A stretch of 38,580 nucleotides of DNA, taken from NCBI GenBank assembly GCA_002451275.1, contig DKBS01000027.1, positions 1-38,580 of the forward strand, written 5' to 3'. Every line of letters starts with the position of its first letter. The stretch's first letter is position 1. A program made the position numbers and the translations under genes. The notes beneath the pieces were generated by a model. That model was not told the origin of the DNA, made no database searches, and saw only the letters and a list, made by a program, of their open reading frames with translations. Below, one piece after another: positions 1-8,139 of this stretch. This DNA is from Planctomycetaceae bacterium UBA6894 (GTDB lineage: Bacteria > Planctomycetota > Planctomycetia > Gemmatales > Gemmataceae).

Positions 1-287
1 AGGCCTTTCCCCCTTGTTTGTTTTCGGGTCTAAACCTTGGGGAATCCTCCCGATTTCTATTGGCCGTTCTCTTGCGTTGCAACGGGGGGAAAGTAAAATA
101 TAGCTCGGTTGATTCTGCTGGAATTGACTGGAATCTGTTGAATTTTCCCACCCACCTTGCCGGAAGTTTCCGGCGGCCCAATGATGATGAGGCTGAATGA
201 AAGTGGGAAGCCCCGAACCGGGTTCGGGTGCCGGGCGTAAATGGAAAGCGCGCGCAGGGTTGCCCGCGTTTTGGGAGGAATGGTCTG
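1..287. other. 5' non-coding stretch, upstream region of the cytochrome gene
   Basis: I recognise no gene here. Open frames that run through it (from 18 and 197) have no family-like sequence. The stretch is more AT-rich around 90-160 than the flanking genes. TTGCAA (77-82) followed 16 bp later by TATAGC (99-104) could be a sigma-70-type promoter for the cytochrome gene. That pairing is a weak match and only a suggestion. Confidence 0.35.
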
Positions 288-869
288 ATGAAGATGCGGA
301 ACCTGATGGTGGGTGGTCTGGCTTTGGCATTCGCCCTCGGCACCTCCACCATGGCTGTGGCCGTGCAGGGCAAGAAGGGCGCGCTGGAGGCCATCGACAA
401 ACTGGCCAAGAAGGCCAAGGACGCCTCCTTTGCCGACGATTGCAAGTCAGCCGCTGGCAGTCTGGAACTTGACCCCGTGATGCACTCCTTCAAGCCACGC
501 GCCCGCGGTGGCTTTGGAATAGGCCCCAAGGCCGGCCTGGTGCCCGCCAATCAGGACGGAATCGAGGCCTACCTCCCCGCCTTGAGCAAGAAGGGCATGT
601 CTGCCGCTGATGCTGGCAAAATGTCTGAGCCCGTGATCGAAATGGCAAACCGGGTTCTGGCCATTGCTGAGGTTTCTGACCACCTGTGGCCTGAGAACAA
701 GGAATCGGCCAAGAGCAAAAAGAAATGGCTCGAGCTGAACCAGTTGATGAAGGATGGTTCCAAGGAATTGGCTGAGGCGGTCAGCTCCAAGAACTTTGCC
801 GCTGTGAAAAAGGCTGCCGGCAAGCTGAATACCAGCTGCAGCGAGTGCCATTCGGTGTTCCGCGACTGA
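288..869 (+). CDS. Secreted monohaem cytochrome c, c'-like
   Basis: A 193-aa exported protein that probably carries one covalently bound haem. The start is ATG 288, preceded by GGGAGGA about 8 bases upstream and followed by a signal peptide (Lys-rich n-region, hydrophobic residues about 7-24, cleavage near AVA). A longer frame from 228 adds a non-signal-like extension and was rejected. The only haem motif, CSECH (C184, C187, H188), lies six residues from the C-terminus. The rest is mostly Ala/Lys-rich predicted helix. A C-terminal CxxCH after a helical domain is the layout of the cytochrome c' four-helix-bundle family. In that family the haem is often five-coordinate and binds small gases or moves electrons, but the ligand state cannot be read here. 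The gene stands alone and ends in a strong terminator. Confidence 0.85.
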   Translation: MKMRNLMVGGLALAFALGTSTMAVAVQGKKGALEAIDKLAKKAKDASFADDCKSAAGSLELDPVMHSFKPRARGGFGIGPKAGLVPANQDGIEAYLPALSKKGMSAADAGKMSEPVIEMANRVLAIAEVSDHLWPENKESAKSKKKWLELNQLMKDGSKELAEAVSSKNFAAVKKAAGKLNTSCSECHSVFRD

Positions 870-897
870 TTGGAGTCTGTCTGATCAAAAATACGGA

Positions 898-928
898 AGC
901 CCCCGGCTAAAAGACCGGGGGCTTTTTG
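898..928 (+). terminator. Rho-independent terminator after the cytochrome gene
   Basis: Perfect 9-bp GC-rich stem, AGCCCCCGG (898-906) with CCGGGGGCT (915-923), an 8-nt loop, and a T-run at 923-928. It lies 29 bases past the cytochrome stop codon. The converging minus-strand zinc-ribbon gene ends at 940, so the hairpin may also serve that strand (A-run at 887-891). Confidence 0.9.
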
Positions 929-939
929 TTGGAACAGGC

Positions 940-1245
940 TCATATCAGCATAAAAGTGGAGACGATCAGGCCGGCAAGCGCCAGAGCCAAAAGGATCCAG
1001 GTGATTCGGGCCTTGGGGGTGGAGTGGCGGCTAGCCTGGTGCGGGAATTCCCGCTCGATGTACTGGTCGTAATCGAAATCATCTTCCGAATCGGCGCTGA
1101 AGCCCGCCTCCGATCCATCTGCCCGCCATCCTGTTTCCTCATCCGATCCGCAATGGGGGCAGGCTTTGGAACCAACCCGGACCTCCTCGCCGCAATGCGG
1201 GCAATGAAACCATTGCGGCTGCCGACGCGGCCTGGCTTTAGACAT
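940..1245 (-). CDS. Zinc-ribbon protein with C-terminal membrane anchor
   Basis: A 101-aa protein with two CPHCG knuckles (C15/C18 and C29/C32) forming a likely zinc ribbon near the N-terminus. An acidic linker (about residues 40-65) follows, and a single hydrophobic helix (about 81-101) ends exactly at the C-terminus. The topology therefore looks tail-anchored with the ribbon in the cytoplasm. The start codon overlaps the stop of the upstream methyltransferase gene by 8 bp, so the two are probably co-transcribed and translationally coupled. The function is not known. The ribbon could bind protein or nucleic acid, and the pairing suggests, without proof, a link to the methyltransferase. Confidence 0.8.
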   Translation of the reverse strand: MSKARPRRQPQWFHCPHCGEEVRVGSKACPHCGSDEETGWRADGSEAGFSADSEDDFDYDQYIEREFPHQASRHSTPKARITWILLALALAGLIVSTFMLI

Positions 1246-1966
1246 GGGGCTTTATCCGTCCGGAATCGGGCAGGGCCAGCCGATACAGGGTTCCCTCGAT
1301 GCGCTTGCCATCGGGTTCAAAGGCGTGTGTCAGTCGTGCTTCCAATACCATGCCCAACTCGCTTGCGCGGGCGCCAAACAATTTGCCATTCTTCCGGTCC
1401 GGATCGGTGATCCAGGCTTCCCCTCCCGGCTCCAGGCAGGCCTGAAGCAGGCCCAGCAGCGGGGCTACCGCTCGTTCCTCATACAGAAGGTCCGCACCCA
1501 GGATGAGCGGGTAGCGTTCTGCCGAGGGCGATCGCCAATCCAGGGCCATGACTTTGGGGCTGCAACCTGGAGCCGCGTTGGTTGTCGCATTCTTCCGGGC
1601 GAATTCAAGCGCGGTTAAATCATAATCAGTCAGCGTGATGTCCAGCCCGGCGGTTGCCGCAGCCGAACCAACCAATCCCAGCCCGCACCCAATCTCAAGG
1701 GTTCTGGTTCCGGCTGGAAAGGGCCTGGGGTCCCTAAGGATTGCCTCCGCCAGCATCTGGGCAGAGGGCCATAGCTCTGCCCAGTAAGGCAGGTACTCGT
1801 CGGCATGGAATGCCTCCTCCACAAACGGGTCGTCCAGCAATTGATCTGGTTCCGTTGGGCGGTGCAATTTCAGGGTGTGCCCGGCTATCACGAAGGTGTC
1901 CACCTTTTCGCCTTTCAGCGAGGCCTGGGGAGTTCGGTGGAGACGGGGTTGGACTGGTTCGGGCAT
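1238..1966 (-). CDS. Class I SAM methyltransferase, METTL/lysine-methyltransferase-like (Methyltransf_16)
   Basis: A 242-aa Rossmann-fold methyltransferase. The SAM-binding glycine motif is EIGCGLG (residues 91-97), the acidic end of strand 2 is TDYD (113-116), and DLLY (159-162) fits the D/E-x-x-Y/F motif typical of family 16 lysine methyltransferases. YWAELWPSA (61-69) before the SAM motif is also characteristic, as in the ETF-beta lysine methyltransferase and nicotinamide N-methyltransferase-like groups. The likely substrate is a protein lysine, but it cannot be identified from sequence. No clear Shine-Dalgarno is seen. It overlaps the zinc-ribbon gene by 8 bp and diverges from the cupredoxin-like gene at 2081. 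Confidence 0.82.
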   Translation of the reverse strand: MPEPVQPRLHRTPQASLKGEKVDTFVIAGHTLKLHRPTEPDQLLDDPFVEEAFHADEYLPYWAELWPSAQMLAEAILRDPRPFPAGTRTLEIGCGLGLVGSAAATAGLDITLTDYDLTALEFARKNATTNAAPGCSPKVMALDWRSPSAERYPLILGADLLYEERAVAPLLGLLQACLEPGGEAWITDPDRKNGKLFGARASELGMVLEARLTHAFEPDGKRIEGTLYRLALPDSGRIKPHV

Positions 1967-2080
1967 GGGTATTGGCGGTTTGGGTATCCAGGGCGGTCTC
2001 AGGGTGCGCCCGTGGGCCCCCTTGGGTTACTCTATCGCCTATTCAGGAGAATATCCTGCCCGAGGACGCTGGAGATCGGC

Positions 2081-2854
2081 ATGGTGTGGCTGCTGGCCCT
2101 GTTGTGGCAATTTCCCGCCCAAGCGTTGCCCCTTGAATCCTCCTTGGCGGGAAAGGTTGTTTGGCAGGGAGGCGCGCCCACGGTCGCTCCCTTTCGTGCC
2201 CCGGTCAGCCCTGGGGTGGGACAGCCCGATCCCGCCCTGAAAACCTGGGCGAACCCCTTGGCACCCAAGGTCGCCGCGGATGGCGGCCTTGCGGGCGTAT
2301 TGGTGTGGGTGGAAGGCCCTGCACCCAAAACGAGACCCCCTGTTCGGGTGGTTGTCAGGGACAACCAGATTCAGATCCAACAGGGGGAAAAGTTGGTTCC
2401 TGTGGGTCTGCTCCAGGTGGGTGATTCCATCACGGTCGAAAGTCAGCAGGGCAATCTTTTTACCCTGCGGGCCCGTGGGATATCCAGTTTTGCGATACCT
2501 CTGGTCGAACAGGGCAAAGCCGTCACTCGAAAATTGAACAAGGCTGGATGGATGGAACTTTCCAGTGGCAGTGGCCAGTACTGGGCCAGGGCCTGGCTTT
2601 GGGTGGGGGCTCCGGCTCTCGCCACCTTCACGGATGATCGTGGCAATTTTGATTGGCAAGGGCTCCAGCCTGGAAAGGTTTCCGTGTACGCACGCCTCCC
2701 GGATTGGCGGGTGACAAGGATGGAGCGCGATCAGGAAACGGGTGAAATTCTCTTGGCAAACTACGGGCCACCGCGAAAGCACAAGGTGGAAGTGGACCTG
2801 AAGTCTGGTGAAAAGGCGCGGGTGGAAATGGCATTCAAGGCGGACCAGCGATGA
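2081..2854 (+). CDS. Secreted cupredoxin-like/carboxypeptidase-regulatory-like protein lacking copper ligands
   Basis: A 257-aa exported protein. ATG 2081 is chosen because GGAG lies six bases upstream and the frame then opens with a hydrophobic signal (MVWLLALLWQ, cleavage near AQA, about residue 15). An open frame extends back to 1805 but runs through the divergent methyltransferase gene. Residues about 67-150 resemble the planctomycete plastocyanin-like domain ('GGLAGVLVWVEGP', then 'LQVGDSITVESQQGN'). The usual copper histidines and the C-x-H-P-W motif are absent; the matching stretch reads SGQYWARAWLWV (164-175). Residues about 176-210 look like a carboxypeptidase-regulatory beta-sandwich (TDDRGNFDWQGLQPG). 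It overlaps the DUF202 gene by 4 bp. Likely a structural or binding module rather than an electron carrier. Confidence 0.75.
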   Translation: MVWLLALLWQFPAQALPLESSLAGKVVWQGGAPTVAPFRAPVSPGVGQPDPALKTWANPLAPKVAADGGLAGVLVWVEGPAPKTRPPVRVVVRDNQIQIQQGEKLVPVGLLQVGDSITVESQQGNLFTLRARGISSFAIPLVEQGKAVTRKLNKAGWMELSSGSGQYWARAWLWVGAPALATFTDDRGNFDWQGLQPGKVSVYARLPDWRVTRMERDQETGEILLANYGPPRKHKVEVDLKSGEKARVEMAFKADQR

Positions 2855-3285
2855 CAGACAAAAGCATGGACCACCCTAGCGGCATATCACAGGGAAAAGT
2901 GGATGATATCCATGCGGAATCCCTTTCCCCCAAGGAACAGTTCGCACTGCACATACAGGCTAATCAGACCTATCTGGCCTGGGTGCGGACCAGTATCGCC
3001 CTGTTAGGTTTTGGATTGGTCTTGGCCAAGTTGGCGCTTTGGGTCAGGTGGACGGCCCAAGATCTGCATTACAAACACTTTTTGAGGGTGCAGGAAATAT
3101 TGGGCACCACGCTGCTGGCGGGTGGGACCCTTCTGGTCACAGTCATGACCATTGTCCACCGGCAAACCACCCGCACGATTCGTAAGGGCCGCATTCCCGA
3201 GCTGGGGTTGATGCCTGCCTATGTCCTGACCTTCATGATCGCCCTGATAGGCTCATTGCTCACAGGGCTGGTGATGTTCTGGTGA
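2851..3285 (+). CDS. DUF202 (YidH-type) inner-membrane protein
   Basis: A 144-aa membrane protein with three predicted transmembrane helices at about residues 46-66, 84-103 and 122-143. The signature LAWVRTSIALLGFG (42-55) at the first helix is diagnostic of the DUF202/YidH family. The biochemical role of this family is not established. The N-terminal 40 residues are polar and probably cytoplasmic. The start ATG overlaps the stop of the cupredoxin-like gene (ATGA at 2851-2854), which implies translational coupling. It ends two bases from the convergent glycosyltransferase gene, with no room for a separate terminator. Confidence 0.88.
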   Translation: MTDKSMDHPSGISQGKVDDIHAESLSPKEQFALHIQANQTYLAWVRTSIALLGFGLVLAKLALWVRWTAQDLHYKHFLRVQEILGTTLLAGGTLLVTVMTIVHRQTTRTIRKGRIPELGLMPAYVLTFMIALIGSLLTGLVMFW

Positions 3286-3287
3286 GC

Positions 3288-4970
3288 CTATCGGTCAGCG
3301 CGGGCCGCGGCGTTGCCAATCAGCACCACCTCGCAACGCCGGTAGAAGTCCGGCAGCACTTCACCGGCCTCTCCTGCGCCCTCCACTTTCCCTTTCAGGG
3401 CTTCCCAGCGCGCGACCGGCATGGCCACATAGGCGGGGATGGGGTGCCGCAGGTAAGTGATCAAGTCCTTCTCGGCAGACAGTCGATCCACCGGACGTTT
3501 GGCGTAAAAAACAAGGCTCGGCTGGAACCAGTCAAAAGTGCCCAATCGCGCCTCCCGAAGGGCCAAATCGGGGGGGAGTTGGGCTGCAAGCCTTCGGGGC
3601 GCTTTGTGCTGATTGAGGGTCTGGCCGTTCCATGATCCCAGGGTGATGGTGAACGCCAGCGCCGTGGCGGCCACAAGACCAATGGAGGGAAGGGCTTTGT
3701 GTGCCAGGAACATTCCGGCGCATCCGCCCAAGGCCAGCACCAGCCCCACCGGCGCAACCCATTCCAGGCCCGCCAAGGGTTTCAGTTTGGGGGCCAATGA
3801 TCCCAAGGGGATCGCGCCCCCCGCAACCAAAAGTCCCACCGCCATGGCAATACCTGCGACGACCATGCTGGCCATGCCAATACGCACCAGCCAGGCGGGG
3901 GGTGTGATCCAGCCTCGACGCCAAACCACCATCCCCAAGGTCAGCCACAAGGCGACTGCCGGGTAGGCGGGCAGCACATAGTTGGGCAGCTTGGTGCGCG
4001 AGATGGAGAAAACCACCAGAGGGACCATCAGCCAGGAGATCACCAGGGCCAAGCCGGGCCATAAGTCGGCCATCCTGGTCGAGCGGACCTGTTTGTCACA
4101 CGCAAAGACCGGCAGTAGCAGCAGGGAGGAAAACGGGAAAGTACCAGCCAGAATCACGGGAATGTAATACCACAGGGGCCCTGCATGGTTTTCCATGGGC
4201 GCTGAGAACCGCCCCAGGTTGTGCTGCAGGAAGAATCCTTTGTGCCAGGCGAATTTTGTTTCCGTGCCTACCCAGATGTACCAGGGTGCTGAAATGGCAA
4301 GCCACAGGAGCAGGGCCCCGGGAAGGTGAAACCAGGGGATGCGATTCCAGCCGCCGGCCATCAACAGGTAAACAAGCATGATCGCGCCCGGAAGTGCCAG
4401 CCCGATGGGGCCCTTGCCCAGCATGGCAAGTGCGGAGCAGGTGGAGGCGGCATAAAACCACCAAACCCCACGCCCCGAACGCATTCCCATCTGCAGAAAA
4501 ACAAGGCACCAGCTCACCAGCGCGGTGAGCATGCTGTCCGGGTTGGCAAAGCGCATGGCGGCAACGAACAGGGGCGAACCGGCCAAAACGAGGGCCGCCA
4601 CGAAACCGGCCAGACCTCCCAGCCACACCCTCCCGAAGGTCCAGACCGCAAAAAGGGACAACAGGCCTGCGATCGCCGAGGGAAATCGGGCGGCGAATTC
4701 ACCCTCCCCGAAGACCATCCCCGAAAGGATCTGAAGCCAGTTGATCAGGGCGGGCTTGTCCACCCGCAGCTCATAATTGAAGGTGGGTACCACCCAGTTG
4801 TTGGCCACCCGCATTTCGCGGGAGGCTTCGGTGTTGTTGCCCTCGTCTATATCCCAAAGCTCGGCACCGCCCAGGTTGGTCAGGCCCACCAGAGCCCAAA
4901 CGGCTATCAACACCCCCCATTGACGGTGAACCGGCCGCAGCCAGTCCAAAAGCCTTTCCAGTTTGCTCAT
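3288..4970 (-). CDS. Glycosyltransferase family 39 / ArnT-like integral membrane protein
   Basis: A 560-aa polytopic membrane protein with a dozen or so hydrophobic helices and a short polar C-terminal domain. The first periplasmic loop has LWDIDEGNNTEASREM (about residues 38-53). Its Asp-Glu pair corresponds to the catalytic acidic motif of the GT39/PMT and ArnT families, and is followed by the conserved 'DKPALINWLQ' region (about 70-79). Such enzymes move a sugar from a polyprenyl-phosphate donor to lipid A, a lipid or a protein on the outer face of the inner membrane. Donor and acceptor cannot be told here. There are no aminoarabinose or O-mannosylation genes next to it. It diverges from the HEAT-repeat gene, and a 26-bp dyad lies about 33 bp upstream of its start. 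Confidence 0.85.
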   Translation of the reverse strand: MSKLERLLDWLRPVHRQWGVLIAVWALVGLTNLGGAELWDIDEGNNTEASREMRVANNWVVPTFNYELRVDKPALINWLQILSGMVFGEGEFAARFPSAIAGLLSLFAVWTFGRVWLGGLAGFVAALVLAGSPLFVAAMRFANPDSMLTALVSWCLVFLQMGMRSGRGVWWFYAASTCSALAMLGKGPIGLALPGAIMLVYLLMAGGWNRIPWFHLPGALLLWLAISAPWYIWVGTETKFAWHKGFFLQHNLGRFSAPMENHAGPLWYYIPVILAGTFPFSSLLLLPVFACDKQVRSTRMADLWPGLALVISWLMVPLVVFSISRTKLPNYVLPAYPAVALWLTLGMVVWRRGWITPPAWLVRIGMASMVVAGIAMAVGLLVAGGAIPLGSLAPKLKPLAGLEWVAPVGLVLALGGCAGMFLAHKALPSIGLVAATALAFTITLGSWNGQTLNQHKAPRRLAAQLPPDLALREARLGTFDWFQPSLVFYAKRPVDRLSAEKDLITYLRHPIPAYVAMPVARWEALKGKVEGAGEAGEVLPDFYRRCEVVLIGNAAARADR

Positions 4971-5002
4971 GATGGTGCAGGCTTTCCCCGACAGCCCAGT
5001 AT

Positions 5003-5028
5003 GGCCAGATAAGCCGGCTATTCTGGCC
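5003..5028. promoter_or_regulatory. 26-bp imperfect inverted repeat in a divergent intergenic region
   Basis: The arms GGCCAGA (5003-5009) and TCTGGCC (5022-5028) flank a perfect AGCCGGCT core (5012-5019), with only the two positions between arm and core unpaired on each side. In total 22 of 26 bases are symmetrical. The repeat lies 33 bp upstream of the glycosyltransferase start, where an operator or promoter would be expected. It could be a dimeric-regulator site or an RNA hairpin in the leader. No T-run follows it, so a terminator is unlikely. Confidence 0.4.
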
Positions 5029-5105
5029 GCGGAGGGCCTTTGGGCTCCAGCCCAGCTTGGCCAACGATTTCCGGAAGAGGCGTTGCCCCGGAATTCAACA
5101 ACGAA

Positions 5106-5135
5106 TTGACCCGATTGTCAGTATTTGGGTATATG
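5106..5135 (+). promoter_or_regulatory. Candidate sigma-70 promoter of the HEAT-repeat gene
   Basis: TTGACC (5106-5111) is separated by 18 bp from TATATG (5130-5135), in a locally AT-rich stretch. Transcription would start near 5142, giving a leader of roughly 48 nt before the start codon at 5190. Among the sites I read, this is one of the closer matches to the housekeeping consensus. Confidence 0.45.
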
Positions 5136-5189
5136 GGGGTTTGGGGAAAATTGAAAGGCTGGTCTTTTCAGCAATAAAAGCGACCTCGA

Positions 5190-7328
5190 ATGAGTGTCAA
5201 TAGTGGGGGTGGGCGGATGCGACTGATTCCAACCAGCAAGCCCCGCGCTTGGATCGTAGCCGCTTGCCTGGTATGTGCTGCTTATATGGGTGGGCTGGCG
5301 CATGGGTATTTTGCCCAACCTCCCGGAGCCGCTACCCTGCCGCCTCCACCCCCCGTGGATATTGCCCGCTTGAGGGAGATGCTGCTCGACAGGGGGCAGC
5401 CCCGTTTGCAAAACCAGGCGGCACTGGCCCTGGTTCAGGTTCATTCCGGCGAAGCTGAGGCGCTGATCCGTCAGGGGCTGGAGCAGGCGGAAGACACGGA
5501 AATGTTTTTGGCCCTGGCCTCGGCCATTCGCTTCAACCGGGATTTGCGCTTCACCGAGGAGTTGGTTCGCGCACTGGCATCAAACAAACAGAATATCCGG
5601 CAGGCTGCTTCGCAGGCCCTCAGTGTTTTGGCTGAACCCAAGGTCATTGAAAAGCTGGCCAAGTTGCTGGAAGATCCGGCAACCGAAATCTCGGTGGCCC
5701 AAGCGGCAGCCTACACCTTGGGGGCCAGTGGCCGCAAGCAATCGGTGCCACCCCTGTTGAAAGCCTTGGCCAGTGATTCTGACCGGATTCGCCAAGCCGC
5801 CAGCGACGCTTTGGCCGATCTCACCGGTCAAAAACTGGGGCTGGATGCGGAACGCTGGAACCAGTGGTGGCAATCCACAAGGGATTTGCCAACCGACAGG
5901 TGGCTGGAGGACCGTCTCGCCTTCCAATTGGCCCGTCGCACGCGCTTGGAAAACGAGTTGGAGGGCGCGCGCAGTCAAGTTGTGCGTTTGCAGCAGGAAC
6001 TTTACGCGCGGTTGGGGGCGGTCGAAAAACTGGAGTACCTCCCGGGCATGTGTGAGCAGGAGGACCCCGCACTGCGCCTTCTGGCGGTGACATGGTGCCA
6101 GGAGGCGCTCAACGGGGCTGAGCCTGCGGCGCTGAAAATCCTTTCCGGTTTGCTGATGCGACTTTCGGGCGACCCGGCGCTGGAGGTGCAGCGCGCCGCC
6201 ACCCTGGCCTTGGGCCGTGTGCCTGATATCCAGGCCATGGACCGATTGTTAGTGCTCACGCGTTCCAATCGGCCGACTGTCCGGGCTGCCAGCAGCCGGG
6301 CTCTTTCGCAGCAGGCTTCCATCAATCGTCCGGAATTGAAGGCTCGCCAAGGCGAGGTGTTGGCCAGCCTGCAGCGCCTACTGGAAGACCCGGTGCTTGA
6401 GGTGGTCGTGGAGGCCGCCGAGGATTTGGGTGCCCTGGGTGCTTCCGAATCCGGTCCCGTGTTGACAGCCCTGCTCCGGCACCCGTCCGAATCAGTGCGA
6501 AAAGCCGCCGCCGCCTCACTGGAGCGCGTTGCCCAGGCCGGATCGCTGGATGCCATCCTGAAAGCCCTGGACGATTCCTCGGGCACCGTGCGTTTCAGTC
6601 TGGTGGGAGCCTTGGCCAAGTTGGCGGCGGCCACCAAAAGCGACTCGGCATCACAGCCGGCAGCGGGGGCCGCGGATCAGCCCAAACCCATGGCCGGGCA
6701 AGTGCTGAGCGAAACGGATCGTGTGCGCCTGCTGGCCCGGCTGGAGATCGTCTTGCTGAAGGACATGGATCCCAATGTTCGCGCCCGGGCCGCCAGCGCC
6801 CTGGGCGAATGCGGCCCGCCCGGGCTTTTGCCGGTACTCTGGCAAGCCAGTCAGCCCGGCGAGGATGTGCGTGTCCAGGAAAAAGCCTGGCTCGCCCTAA
6901 TCGACACCATCACCCGGGCCCAGCAGGTGAGCCTGGTGCAGGAGTGGGACCGCAAGTTGGCCCAGTCCAAACAGGGGGCGCGCCGGCTTCAGTTGCTGAC
7001 GGAGGTGCTCAGCAGGTGGAGCCGCAAGCCGGACCCGAACCTGCAACTGGCGCCCATCCAGGATCTGGTGATCCAGGTCGCCTTGGAGCAAAACAAGTGG
7101 TCGCTGGCACTGCCGCTGGTGCGTGAATCCATGGCAAAGGCCCAGCGCACCGAAATGGAACTTCTCGCCAACCTCCGGCACCTTTTGCAGGCCGGTGAGC
7201 AGGCCTTGGCCGACGGGAACATGGCCGAGGCCCAGCGGGTCGCCCAGGAGGGCAAGGCCCTGGTCACCAAGGATAGCCCGCTGGCTCCCCTGTTTGATGG
7301 GCTTGCAAGTCGCAGCAAAGGCAAATAG
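5190..7328 (+). CDS. Membrane-anchored HEAT-repeat protein
   Basis: A 712-aa protein with one N-terminal hydrophobic segment (about residues 20-40) acting as signal anchor, then a Pro-rich linker and a long alpha-solenoid. Repeats of the HEAT type, such as 'VAQAAAYTLGASGRKQSVPPLLKAL' split over two helices, recur from about residue 55 to 580. They are interrupted at about 215-270 by a Trp-rich LDAERWNQWW element and a coiled-coil-like stretch. The last 110 residues look TPR-like. Such scaffolds bind other proteins; no catalytic residues are visible. The start could also be ATG 5217, which keeps the anchor. The solenoid probably faces the periplasm. It is transcribed divergently from the glycosyltransferase. 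Confidence 0.82.
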   Translation: MSVNSGGGRMRLIPTSKPRAWIVAACLVCAAYMGGLAHGYFAQPPGAATLPPPPPVDIARLREMLLDRGQPRLQNQAALALVQVHSGEAEALIRQGLEQAEDTEMFLALASAIRFNRDLRFTEELVRALASNKQNIRQAASQALSVLAEPKVIEKLAKLLEDPATEISVAQAAAYTLGASGRKQSVPPLLKALASDSDRIRQAASDALADLTGQKLGLDAERWNQWWQSTRDLPTDRWLEDRLAFQLARRTRLENELEGARSQVVRLQQELYARLGAVEKLEYLPGMCEQEDPALRLLAVTWCQEALNGAEPAALKILSGLLMRLSGDPALEVQRAATLALGRVPDIQAMDRLLVLTRSNRPTVRAASSRALSQQASINRPELKARQGEVLASLQRLLEDPVLEVVVEAAEDLGALGASESGPVLTALLRHPSESVRKAAAASLERVAQAGSLDAILKALDDSSGTVRFSLVGALAKLAAATKSDSASQPAAGAADQPKPMAGQVLSETDRVRLLARLEIVLLKDMDPNVRARAASALGECGPPGLLPVLWQASQPGEDVRVQEKAWLALIDTITRAQQVSLVQEWDRKLAQSKQGARRLQLLTEVLSRWSRKPDPNLQLAPIQDLVIQVALEQNKWSLALPLVRESMAKAQRTEMELLANLRHLLQAGEQALADGNMAEAQRVAQEGKALVTKDSPLAPLFDGLASRSKGK

Positions 7329-7364
7329 CGCCGGAGTATACGAACGGCCGGGGCCTTTTCCGGT

Positions 7365-8087
7365 CTATTCCTCTTCCGGCTGGACACCGTGCAGCATGCG
7401 CCCGCACCCTGGGCACAACAGGAATTCCCCGCGGCGTACCTTACCTGCGGATTGCATGTCGATCGTGGTGCGGCAGGCCAGACAGACCCGCTCCTCCACC
7501 TTCGAGAAGGCCTCGTGCCCCTGCTTGGCCAGGATGCGCTGGTAGGTTGCCGCGTGTTCCCGGGGCAGGCCTGGTTCCTCTTCAGCCAATTGCTTGCGGA
7601 TCGAAGCGAGATCGTTTTCGAGGTCCTTCTTGATGGAGGGCTGGTTCTTCTCAAATTCGGTCAGGTCGTTTTTGGCCGTAGTGATCGCCGCCTCCAGCTC
7701 GGGCCCCTTGCCGGTGCGCTGCTCGATTTCATCAAGGGTGATCAGGATCTCGTCTTCCAGACCGGCGATCTGGTTGCGCTCGTGCGCCACCTCATGGTCG
7801 ATGGCCTCGAATTCCTTGGGGGTGGAAAGCCCGGCCCGCTGTGTTTCCAGCTTTTCAATGTGCTGGGTGAGCTGCTTGATCTGGCTTTCCTTGGCCCGGT
7901 GGTCCACCTGCAATTGCTTGAGCCGTGCCGAGTTCTCATCGCGCAGTTTGGTGGCCTTGTTCAATTTCCCCTGGTGCACCACCAACTGGCGGGGCAGGCG
8001 CCCCAGAGCCTCGGAAAGATCGAACTCGCGGGTGCGGAGTTCGTGCAGGCGGGAAAGGATCTTGCCGGGTGTGGCTGGTGAGGTCAT
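7365..8087 (-). CDS. Coiled-coil plus C4 zinc-ribbon protein, CT398-like (zf-RING_7)
   Basis: A 240-aa protein. A long charged antiparallel coiled coil spans about residues 5-190, including 'LEDEILITLDEIEQRTGKG'. A C-terminal C4 zinc ribbon follows, with C202/C205 (VCLAC) and C225/C228 (CPGCG) separated by the usual 'AGKVRRGEFLLCPGCGR' turn. This is the architecture of the CT398/CdsZ family. In Chlamydia, also a PVC bacterium, that protein has been reported to bind the sigma factor RpoN and to link to type III secretion. Here it sits 99 bp downstream of rpoD on the same strand, so a transcription-related or adaptor role is plausible but inferred. It is soluble and cytoplasmic, with no signal. 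Confidence 0.82.
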   Translation of the reverse strand: MTSPATPGKILSRLHELRTREFDLSEALGRLPRQLVVHQGKLNKATKLRDENSARLKQLQVDHRAKESQIKQLTQHIEKLETQRAGLSTPKEFEAIDHEVAHERNQIAGLEDEILITLDEIEQRTGKGPELEAAITTAKNDLTEFEKNQPSIKKDLENDLASIRKQLAEEEPGLPREHAATYQRILAKQGHEAFSKVEERVCLACRTTIDMQSAGKVRRGEFLLCPGCGRMLHGVQPEEE

Positions 8088-8139
8088 GGATGCGTCAACC
8101 TGGGGGCCATGCGTGCGCCCCGCCTGGAAGGCTGGGTGA

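Noticed and set aside
228..287. Longer start for the cytochrome gene
   Set aside because: GGGAGGA and a proper signal peptide are at 288. The extra residues are basic and not conserved-looking.
1805..2080. Longer start for the cupredoxin-like gene
   Set aside because: It overlaps the divergent methyltransferase gene by about 160 bp, is not signal-like, and GGAG plus a signal peptide support 2081.
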